From: an uncultured Jeotgalicoccus sp.
Lineage (GTDB): Bacteria; Bacillota; Bacilli; Staphylococcales; Salinicoccaceae
Reading direction: 5' to 3'
NCBI GenBank assembly: GCA_947631305.1
Contig: CANRKV010000083.1
Coordinates: 1-6,815, forward strand
DNA length: 6,815 nucleotides
The position numbers were made by a program, and so were the translations under genes. The notes beneath the pieces were generated by a model. That model worked only from the letters and a program-made list of their open reading frames with translations. It was not told the DNA's origin and did not search any database. Position 1 is the first letter of the stretch, and each line of letters opens with the position of its first letter. Below are positions 1-6,106 of the stretch, piece by piece.

Positions 1-212
1 GTAACGTACATTGACGTTTCCTGATTTAAGCCTTTAGCTGTATCGAATAATGCTTCATCGTTAGCTTTAACAACGACGCCCTGCATAAAGCCGGTACCGT
101 CACGGAGCTGCAGAAACTGAAGTTTCCCGCTGCCGCGTTTTTGCAGAAGCCAGCCGCCGATTGTGACTTCCTGTCCTGTATATTGTGGTGCCTGGTTAAT
201 AGTGATTTTCAT
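1..212 (-). CDS. asnS: Asparagine--tRNA ligase (AsnRS), N-terminal part, cut by window edge
   Basis: Class IIb aminoacyl-tRNA synthetase that attaches asparagine to tRNA-Asn in the cytoplasm, using ATP. Only the first 70 codons plus two bases are present. They begin MKITINQAPQYTGQEVTIGG and contain an OB-fold type anticodon-binding segment with the family signature FLQLRDGTG at residues 33-41, followed by a GVVVKA strand. By memory this matches Bacillus AsnS closely across the whole stretch. The catalytic domain, with class II motifs 1-3, would lie beyond the window. The ATG at 212 is chosen because an AAGGAT ribosome binding site sits 10 nt upstream. The gene follows aspB by 14 nt with no terminator between them, so the two are probably cotranscribed. 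AspRS shares the OB fold, but the N-terminal sequence is AsnRS-like. Confidence 0.93.
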   Translation of the reverse strand, partial: MKITINQAPQYTGQEVTIGGWLLQKRGSGKLQFLQLRDGTGFMQGVVVKANDEALFDTAKGLNQETSMYV

Positions 213-222
213 ATCTTAATAC

Positions 223-228
223 ATCCTT
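223..228 (-). promoter_or_regulatory. Ribosome binding site of asnS, overlapping the aspB stop codon
   Basis: AAGGAT on the minus strand, 10 nt before the asnS ATG. Its first two bases (AA) are the last two bases of the aspB TAA stop codon. A ribosome finishing aspB therefore sits directly on the asnS initiation region, which suggests translational coupling (inference). Confidence 0.75.
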
Positions 229-1411
229 AAAGTTGAGTTTTTTCTACAATAAATTCTTTAATTCGTGAAATTGCTTCGTTAAATGTTTCTTCATTCAGCG
301 AATAGCTGATTCTTGCGTATTCCGGTGTGCCGAAGCCCGAGCCCGGAACAAAGGCAACATGTTTCTCGCGGAGAACGTCTTTGACGAATTCATCCACCGT
401 CTCGTAGCCGCACGCTTCTGCACATTTTTGCATATGAGGGAACAGATAAAATGCTCCTTCCGGTTTAATGCAGGTAACGTGAGGTAATGTTTGAATTTGT
501 GCATACGCGTTGTCGCGTCGGCGTTCAAATATCGCTCTGTAATTTTCAGTATTCTGTGAATCCATACTGTATGCTGCAATTGCGCCGTACTGTGCGGGCT
601 CTGCAACACTTGTAGTAGACTGCGATGTCAGTGATGAGAGTGCAGAGATTAACTCAGCATCACCGCAGGCGTAACCGACTCTCCAGCCTGTCATTGAGTG
701 AGACTTGCTGACACCGTTAACAATCACCGTCTGCGCTTTAATTTTATCATTTAATGACGCGATGGATACCTGGGGCTCACCATATGTAAGCACTTCGTAA
801 ATTTCATCGACGACGATAATAATATCTGTTTCTGCAAGAACGTCGGCAAGCGCCTGAAGTTCTTCTTTTGAATAGACCGATCCTGTCGGGTTATTCGGAG
901 TATTTAAGACAAGCATTTTAGTTTTTTCAGTAATGTGCGCTTTTAAGAGTTTAGGTGTTAATTTAAAATGAGTCTCTTCTGTCGTGGATGCAATTACCGG
1001 TTCACCGCCGACCATTTTAATCTGTTCCGTGTAGCTGACCCAGTATGGTGAAGGCACGATGACTTCATCCCCCTGATCAAGCGTTGCAAGGAATATATTG
1101 TACAGCACCTGTTTAGCGCCGTTGCCGACGTAAACTTCAGTCGGTTCGTAAGTCAGATTATTATCGCGCTGCATTTTTTTGGCGATTGCTTCTCTTAATT
1201 CAGGAAGACCGGCAGATGCTGTATATTTAGTATGTCCTGCTTTTGCAGCTTCATTTACAGCCTCGATAATTTCGTCCGGAGTGTTAAAATCAGGTTCTCC
1301 TGCCGACAGACTGATAACATCTACGCCTTGTGCTTTTAATTGTCTTGCAGTATTAGTGATTTCTATCGTTTGGCTGGGTGTAATCGACTTTACCTTTTTT
1401 GATAATTCCAT
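227..1411 (-). CDS. aspB: Aspartate aminotransferase, PLP-dependent class I (AspB type)
   Basis: Cytoplasmic enzyme that reversibly transfers the amino group between glutamate and oxaloacetate, giving aspartate and 2-oxoglutarate. It contains 394 residues, the usual family length. Visible marks are AGEPDFNTP (37-45), SPYWVSY (121-127) stacking on the cofactor, NNPTG (173-177), VDEIY (201-205) with Asp202 pairing to the pyridine nitrogen, the Schiff-base lysine Lys236 in GVSKSHSMTGWRVGY, and Arg367 in ARISYS, which would bind the substrate carboxylate. Similarity to Bacillus AspB (by memory) runs end to end. The open frame extends six codons further up to a TTG, but the ribosome binding site lies inside that extension, so the ATG at 1411 is taken. 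It lies 32 nt after dinG and 14 nt before asnS. Related class I enzymes act on aromatic amino acids or prephenate; the position next to asnS favours aspartate. Confidence 0.94.
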   Translation of the reverse strand: MELSKKVKSITPSQTIEITNTARQLKAQGVDVISLSAGEPDFNTPDEIIEAVNEAAKAGHTKYTASAGLPELREAIAKKMQRDNNLTYEPTEVYVGNGAKQVLYNIFLATLDQGDEVIVPSPYWVSYTEQIKMVGGEPVIASTTEETHFKLTPKLLKAHITEKTKMLVLNTPNNPTGSVYSKEELQALADVLAETDIIIVVDEIYEVLTYGEPQVSIASLNDKIKAQTVIVNGVSKSHSMTGWRVGYACGDAELISALSSLTSQSTTSVAEPAQYGAIAAYSMDSQNTENYRAIFERRRDNAYAQIQTLPHVTCIKPEGAFYLFPHMQKCAEACGYETVDEFVKDVLREKHVAFVPGSGFGTPEYARISYSLNEETFNEAISRIKEFIVEKTQL

Positions 1412-1419
1412 GCTGCAGG

Positions 1420-1424
1420 CTCCT
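1420..1424 (-). promoter_or_regulatory. Ribosome binding site that fixes the aspB start
   Basis: AGGAG on the minus strand, 8 nt before the ATG at 1411. It lies inside the six-codon TTG-initiated extension of the frame, so the extension cannot be the main start. The protein then begins MELSKK, which matches the MKLAKR start of Bacillus AspB (recalled). Confidence 0.8.
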
Positions 1425-1442
1425 AACAATTATGTTTTCCTT

Positions 1443-1470
1443 ATTATAGACCAAAAAGCAGCGCTTTAAA
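1443..1470 (-). promoter_or_regulatory. Candidate SigA promoter for aspB-asnS, overlapping the dinG 3' end
   Basis: On the minus strand a perfect -10 box TATAAT (1448-1443) overlaps the dinG stop codon. It is preceded by a 16-nt spacer and a -35-like TTTAAA (1470-1465; four of six matches to TTGACA). Transcription would start near 1436, giving a leader of about 25 nt with the aspB ribosome binding site in it. The placement just ahead of the only gap over 20 nt in the run is suggestive. The weak -35 and the A+T content of the region mean chance cannot be excluded. Confidence 0.4.
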
Positions 1471-3960
1471 AGTTTCTCTCGTGTCATGAATGACATTTTC
1501 TTCAGGGAAATATTTTAAAAATGCATTTTTATACGGTTTAGTCATAATTCTGTCGTCAAATAATAGTACGACGCCTTTATCTTCACTGCTGCGTTTGACT
1601 CTGCCGATAATTTGTCTGAAATGAATTACGGCTTCAGGCAGATCCGTCGTATAAAAGTCTCTGAAACTGTCGCCTTTCGGCACAGGGAATGGCAGTTTTG
1701 TCAGCATCAGCGTTTTATCTTTATCGCTGACGAGGTTAATGCCCTCGGTAAATGTATACGTACCTAAAAGAAGACACTGGCTCAGCTGATTATACTGGTT
1801 GAGCAGTTTCTCGTTATTCGAGTTATGGGACTGCCGAAGTACTGGAATCTGTTCGAACAATTCGATATCTTCTGTGAAACTGTAAACTTTATCGAGCAGT
1901 TCATAATTTGAAAATATCACGATGAGCTTCGAGTTCGTCTCACTTAAATACAGCGCAATATAATCGAGAATATCAACGATATAATTGTCGTCTTTCGGAT
2001 CGTAGCTGCTGATATCATTCGGAATAAAGAGCTTGATATCATTGTACATTTCAGTGTTATTCATTACTGTCGTCTTAAAGTCATAGTCACCGAACCAGTA
2101 TTTTAAATGCTTAAAGCTGTCGTGCACTTCAAGCGTTCCCGACAGGAGAATCTGGCACGGAATGGATCTGAGTGCGTCGGCGAGTGTGTCGAGCACATCT
2201 GTCCGTATCGTCACTTCAGTTTTTTGGAAGTTTTTGCTGCTCTTTATATGGTAATCATCATATGCAAGCGCATAGCGCAGATTTTTAAGCGATGCATCAA
2301 AATAGTGCATATGATTGTACAGCGCCTGATAATTATCAGTACCGCGTATCGTACTTAAAAACATATCGGTGTATTTGACGAGACTGTCCAGTGTCTCCAA
2401 AGACTCATCGAGTTTTTTACGGGAGACCTGCTGGAACAGAATATCGATATTTTTATTTAAATTAATGACAATATCTTCAAGCAGATAAAGGGACACTGCA
2501 CTGTTTGTTTTACTGTACTGGCTAAGGAGCCTGTCCTGATTAATCAGCCCTACCTGTCCGATAAAGAACTTCAGTTCCGGATAATTGAACGTCCGGCGTT
2601 CTTTCATATCGAGCGCCTGCTTCAGCTGGTGGGCCTCGTCGATAATTAAAGCCTGTATACCTTCAAGACTATTCAGGCAGTCATTTAAAAAGTAATGATT
2701 GGTAACGATAATCGGCACTTTCTTAGCGTTTAATAATGCACGCTTAAAGTAAAAATGGTGCTTTTTATCCCCTGCCTGAATCAGCATTGTTTCGTAATAA
2801 GACTTCTCCGGCCCGCGCAGATTAACTTCCGACAAATCGCCTGTCTCTGTTTCAATCAGCCAGATAAGCATGCGCATTTTAAGAAAGCATATTTCTGGAT
2901 TCGTATCATCGAGTCCGAGCAGCGCAGTAAAGGCGTTTAAATCGACGTAATTCAATCTGCCTTTTAACAGCGCAAACGGCGTGTCGTATGACACGACTTT
3001 CCTGAGACGCATCAGCGACTCTTCAATCAGCTGATTTTGCAGGATTTTACGAGATGTCGATACGACCACTTGGCCGTCATATGCTGAATAGTAGCTGAGT
3101 GCGGCGATTAAAAACGCATCACTTTTACCAAGCCCGGTATACGCTTCAATCGCATGGTAATTTTCGTCGACCAGCGAATCGTAAATTAATAAGGCCAGCT
3201 TGTACTGATCTTCACGGTACTCGTTATCCGTAATACTTAAATACTTATGATAAAGATCATGCACACTGACGGGGTCAATGTTTTTATGAGTGACTTCCGT
3301 ATCTTTAATATAAAACTGGTTGAAACTGATAATATTCTCATCGTTATCGTCTGAATACCGGTTTAATATTGAGAAAACCAGGTCTGTTAAATTTGTCCGC
3401 ATTGATTTAGATAAGTGATAAATTTTTATCAGGGTTTCACGGTGTGTATCAATCATTTTTTTGATGATAAAAATCAGTACTTCAGCCGTGGCATAGGCAT
3501 CTTCATCCGCACGGTGCGCCTGTGACAGTTCTATACCAAGATGTTCTGCGACCAAATGAAGCTGGTAGCCGGCAACAGACGGCAGAAAAATACGGACGAG
3601 TTCGACCGTATCGAGTGTATGCACTGGATTGTAGGACAGCCCTGCTGATTTAAATGCAGACTGTAAAAATGTTAAATCAAAATCGACGTTATGCGCAACG
3701 AAAACCGCATCTTCCAGCTGGCTTTTAATATCGCCGGCAACGTCATTAAACTTCGGTGCACCAATCAGCATATCTGAAGAAATATTCGTCAGTTCGCGTA
3801 TAAACGGTGACACAGTTGTTTCATCACTTAAAAAAGTATTGTACTGTCCTGTAATTTTAAAGTTACGTACGAACACAATACTTAATTGAATAATATTATC
3901 TTTTTCCAAATTGTTTCCAGTCGTTTCAAGATCGACGACTGCGAATGTTTTATTTAACAT
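1444..3960 (-). CDS. dinG: DinG-family protein: DEDDh 3'-5' exonuclease fused to an XPD/DinG-like helicase domain without Fe-S cluster
   Basis: An 838-residue two-part protein. Residues 1-170 are a DEDDh exonuclease with all catalytic positions: Asp10 and Glu12 (DLETTG), Asp95 (HNVDFD), and His149/Asp154 (AHRADED). Residues 250-838 are an SF2 XPD/DinG-type ATPase with a P-loop (AYTGLGKS, 273-280), motif Ia (STSRKILQNQL, 301-311), DEAH box (441-444), SGTL (607-610), motif V (FTEGIN, 737-742) and motif VI (QIIGRVKR, 783-790). The usual four clustered Fe-S cysteines between P-loop and DEAH are missing; only Cys358 and Cys428 occur there, and the first ligand position after KGRLNY is Asp340. The S. 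aureus homologue (literature, from memory) is not a helicase but a 3'-5' exonuclease on ssDNA and RNA, inhibited by ATP or ADP. I infer the same here. The protein seems somewhat shorter at the C-terminus than recalled homologues (about 900 residues). Its ATG lies 12 nt after birA. Confidence 0.92.
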   Translation of the reverse strand: MLNKTFAVVDLETTGNNLEKDNIIQLSIVFVRNFKITGQYNTFLSDETTVSPFIRELTNISSDMLIGAPKFNDVAGDIKSQLEDAVFVAHNVDFDLTFLQSAFKSAGLSYNPVHTLDTVELVRIFLPSVAGYQLHLVAEHLGIELSQAHRADEDAYATAEVLIFIIKKMIDTHRETLIKIYHLSKSMRTNLTDLVFSILNRYSDDNDENIISFNQFYIKDTEVTHKNIDPVSVHDLYHKYLSITDNEYREDQYKLALLIYDSLVDENYHAIEAYTGLGKSDAFLIAALSYYSAYDGQVVVSTSRKILQNQLIEESLMRLRKVVSYDTPFALLKGRLNYVDLNAFTALLGLDDTNPEICFLKMRMLIWLIETETGDLSEVNLRGPEKSYYETMLIQAGDKKHHFYFKRALLNAKKVPIIVTNHYFLNDCLNSLEGIQALIIDEAHQLKQALDMKERRTFNYPELKFFIGQVGLINQDRLLSQYSKTNSAVSLYLLEDIVINLNKNIDILFQQVSRKKLDESLETLDSLVKYTDMFLSTIRGTDNYQALYNHMHYFDASLKNLRYALAYDDYHIKSSKNFQKTEVTIRTDVLDTLADALRSIPCQILLSGTLEVHDSFKHLKYWFGDYDFKTTVMNNTEMYNDIKLFIPNDISSYDPKDDNYIVDILDYIALYLSETNSKLIVIFSNYELLDKVYSFTEDIELFEQIPVLRQSHNSNNEKLLNQYNQLSQCLLLGTYTFTEGINLVSDKDKTLMLTKLPFPVPKGDSFRDFYTTDLPEAVIHFRQIIGRVKRSSEDKGVVLLFDDRIMTKPYKNAFLKYFPEENVIHDTRETFKALLFGL

Positions 3961-3963
3961 TAT

Positions 3964-3969
3964 ATCACC
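3964..3969 (-). promoter_or_regulatory. Ribosome binding site of dinG
   Basis: GGTGAT on the minus strand, in the 12-nt gap between the birA stop and the dinG ATG. The GGTG core leaves 5 nt to the start codon. It is a moderate rather than strong match to the 16S anti-SD, and the gap is too short for a separate promoter. Confidence 0.55.
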
Positions 3970-3972
3970 AAG

Positions 3973-4932
3973 TTAAATTTCAATATCGGCACTGATTACC
4001 TTATGTATGTTGTGGTCCCCGTCCAGAATGACCAGGTATCCTTCATCAGTAATGTCGAGAGCTTTGCCTCTCAGTTTTTCTTTGACAGTAGTTATTGTCA
4101 GTTCGCGGTTAAAAATAATTGCCTGTTCGAGCCATCTATCTTTAATCGAGCTGAACGATTCACTTAAAAACTTGTCGTAGTAATACTCTATTTTTTTAAA
4201 CAGCACATCGATAAAATGATTCACATCAAATTCCGTGTCTTTAAGTTCACCGGTTATCGTTGTCGCCGTGCCGAGAGCTTCGGTCACAGCTGATGGATTA
4301 ATATTAATGCCGATACCGCAAACAATAGTTTCCACTATATTGTCCGCACTGATGACTTCTGTTAAAAATCCGCACACTTTTTTATCGTTAATAAAAATAT
4401 CATTCGGCCATTTAATGCCGCTCTTAAGCCCTGTTGACTCGCGAATTGCTTCGCTGATCGCCAGAGAGATAAATAAATTAAATACAATCATATTCTGATT
4501 GCTGATACCGGGGCGGAGCACTAGAGACATATACAGCCCTGTTTCGTCCGGCGACAGCCATTCGCGTTTAAAGCGGCCGCGGCCATCAGTCTGCTGGCCA
4601 CTCACAATTACTATATTACCATCATACTGGTCTAAAATCCTGAATGCATGATTTTGTGTGGAGTCAATCGTCTTTTTATAAACCAGCTGGTCTAACAGAC
4701 CCGACTTCTCTATAGTACCGGCAAGCAGCGATTCATTTATTCTGCCGGAAGACTCAACAAGCTTATAACCTTTATTCGTGACGGCTGTAATATTGTAGCC
4801 GTCCATTTTCAGCTGCTGAATATTTTTCCAGACAGCCGTCCGTGAGACGCCGAGCTGTTCTGCGAGCCGGGCCCCCGATAAATAATTACCTTCCATCAGT
4901 AAAGACAATATTTCCGTCTTCGTTTTTGACAT
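3973..4932 (-). CDS. birA: Bifunctional biotin--[acetyl-CoA-carboxylase] ligase and biotin operon repressor
   Basis: Makes biotinyl-5'-AMP from biotin and ATP and transfers the biotin to the lysine of biotin carboxyl carrier domains. As a dimer loaded with biotinyl-AMP it can repress biotin synthesis or uptake genes. The 319 residues show the bifunctional (group II) layout: an N-terminal winged helix-turn-helix (about 18-58, LSGARLAEQLGVSRTAVWK then the wing ending NKGYKLV), a catalytic core with DST (90-92), the biotinyl-AMP loop QTDGRGRFKREW (114-125), KWPND (174-178) with Lys174, and GIGIN (206-210), and a small SH3-like C-terminal domain from about 273. Regulatory activity is inferred from the HTH; no target operator is in the window. 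The ATG lies inside the end of cca (47-nt overlap), behind a GGGTGAG ribosome binding site. Confidence 0.95.
   Translation of the reverse strand: MSKTKTEILSLLMEGNYLSGARLAEQLGVSRTAVWKNIQQLKMDGYNITAVTNKGYKLVESSGRINESLLAGTIEKSGLLDQLVYKKTIDSTQNHAFRILDQYDGNIVIVSGQQTDGRGRFKREWLSPDETGLYMSLVLRPGISNQNMIVFNLFISLAISEAIRESTGLKSGIKWPNDIFINDKKVCGFLTEVISADNIVETIVCGIGININPSAVTEALGTATTITGELKDTEFDVNHFIDVLFKKIEYYYDKFLSESFSSIKDRWLEQAIIFNRELTITTVKEKLRGKALDITDEGYLVILDGDHNIHKVISADIEI
4886..4932 (-). other. 47-nt overlap of the cca 3' end and the birA 5' end
   Basis: The birA ATG (4932-4930) lies 14 codons before the end of cca, in a different frame, so the first 15 birA codons and the last cca codons including TAA share DNA. 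Both readings are supported: cca reads to a natural end, and the birA frame encodes the start of its HTH domain. This suggests coupled translation (inference). Confidence 0.85.
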
Positions 4933-6106
4933 GTGAACTCACCCAATTAATTATTTCTGATTCATTATTTTTTATATTCTCTAAAAGTACTTCCCGTTCA
5001 ATCGTATCCAGACATTTCCGGAGCCATGGGCCCCCTCGTGCATTTAAAGCTGTCATTAAAGCATTGCCGTCGACAGCGAGTTCGTTTCTATTTTGTATCA
5101 CGAGACGAGGCTCGGCATCGATTGCTGACTGCAGATGTTCTTTATGATTCGTACTGAGCAGTTCGTTACTGTTAATTATAGCATTTACGCCGGTTAAAAT
5201 GTCCGTCTCATAACGATATGCGACGAGTTTGATGTGCATATCGCTTTTTAAATCGTCCAGAAGTTTCAATGACTGCTTGATAGTCGTTTTTTGACGATTT
5301 GACAGTTTAAGTGCACTCAAATGTCCAGAGAGCTCACTGTTATTATATATATGTATTACAGCTTCCTGCTCCAGTGACTGTGCTGATGATTTTATATATT
5401 GTTCTTTATCAATGTGTTTAAAGAACGGCATATGTGATTTCAGTCCTGTTCTTTCAATCATGTCCTTCGCACTTTTAACATTAATACCTCGGTACAATTT
5501 TTCAAGCTCTGCAGTAATTCGCTCAACCGCAACGTAATCCAGCATTTCAGCATGCAGACTAATCGCATCTTTCGCATCATCCGCTAAATTAAAATCAAGC
5601 TGTGACATAAAGCGGACTGCCCGGAGCATGCGGAGCGCGTCTTCACCAAAACGATCTGCAGCAGTGCCGACTGTGTTTATCATCCTGCTGTCAAGATCTC
5701 TAATGCCGTCATACGGATCGTATAATTCCATATCCGCAGTCATCGCCATCGCATTAATTGTAAAATCCCTGCGGCTTAAATCTTCTTTAAGATGCTGAGT
5801 AAAAAATACATTATCGGGTCTGCGGTGATCGGTATATTCGCCTTCGACACGATACGTCGTTACTTCAAACGGAAGATCGTCCATCAGGACAATAATCGTG
5901 CCGTGTTCTTTGCCGACATCGATTGTTTTTTCGAATAAAGACTCAATCTCATCGGGAAGTGCATTCGTCGTAATATCGACATCGCTGACTGCACGGCCGA
6001 GCGTGTAATCACGCACTGCCCCGCCGACAAAATATCCTTCGTAATTATTTTCTTCAAAGCACTCTATAATTTTCGCGCCTGTTTTAAATAGATTTTGTTC
6101 CGTCAT
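4886..6106 (-). CDS. cca: CCA-adding enzyme (tRNA nucleotidyltransferase, class II, CCA-complete)
   Basis: Adds or repairs the 3'-terminal CCA of tRNAs without a nucleic-acid template, using CTP and ATP. The 406 residues show the class II nucleotidyltransferase pattern: GGAVRD (28-33), the metal-binding DVD (Asp42, Asp44), EVTTYR (81-86), a flexible-loop region with HRRPDNV (94-100), RRDFTINAMA (112-121), and EDALRMLRAVRF (155-166), whose Asp156 and Arg159 would pair with the incoming C or A base. The remainder is the helical neck, body and tail. The intact EDxxR motif and loop fit a full CCA enzyme, as in Bacillus, rather than a CC-only or A-only enzyme or a poly(A) polymerase (inference). 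An in-frame extension of 22 codons upstream is rejected because a good AGGTG site precedes the ATG at 6106 and the extension is bshA coding sequence in another frame. It overlaps bshA by 23 nt and birA by 47 nt. Confidence 0.95.
   Translation of the reverse strand: MTEQNLFKTGAKIIECFEENNYEGYFVGGAVRDYTLGRAVSDVDITTNALPDEIESLFEKTIDVGKEHGTIIVLMDDLPFEVTTYRVEGEYTDHRRPDNVFFTQHLKEDLSRRDFTINAMAMTADMELYDPYDGIRDLDSRMINTVGTAADRFGEDALRMLRAVRFMSQLDFNLADDAKDAISLHAEMLDYVAVERITAELEKLYRGINVKSAKDMIERTGLKSHMPFFKHIDKEQYIKSSAQSLEQEAVIHIYNNSELSGHLSALKLSNRQKTTIKQSLKLLDDLKSDMHIKLVAYRYETDILTGVNAIINSNELLSTNHKEHLQSAIDAEPRLVIQNRNELAVDGNALMTALNARGGPWLRKCLDTIEREVLLENIKNNESEIINWVSSHVKNEDGNIVFTDGR
4938..4944 (-). promoter_or_regulatory. 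Ribosome binding site of birA, inside cca
   Basis: GGGTGAG on the minus strand, wholly within cca coding sequence, with about 6 nt between its GGTGA core and the birA ATG at 4932. It supports the overlapping start over the next internal Met (residue 13). Confidence 0.65.
6084..6106 (-). other. 23-nt overlap of the bshA 3' end and the cca 5' end
   Basis: cca starts with ATG at 6106 while bshA reads on in another frame to its TAA at 6086-6084. The cca ribosome binding site lies in bshA codons. The arrangement fits translational coupling within one transcript (inference). Confidence 0.85.

Noticed and set aside
295..609. Minus-strand frame of 104 codons inside aspB in another frame
   Set aside because: It lies wholly within the conserved aspB gene and its product has no recognisable family pattern.
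1412..1429. Six-codon N-terminal extension of aspB from a TTG
   Set aside because: The AGGAG ribosome binding site lies inside it, 8 nt before the ATG at 1411, and the family starts at that ATG.
1453..1467. Small hairpin (AAAGC-GCT-GCTTT, followed by TT) near the dinG end as a terminator
   Set aside because: The stem is only 5 bp with three A-T pairs, the loop is 3 nt, the T-run is short and it lies in dinG coding sequence, so it is too weak to terminate.
4842..5147. Plus-strand open frame of about 100 codons opposite cca/birA
   Set aside because: It is antisense to two well-supported genes, has no recognisable motifs and no clear ribosome binding site; other plus-strand frames at 1179-1469, 2107-2358, 2755-2940 and 4235-4498 are rejected for the same reason.
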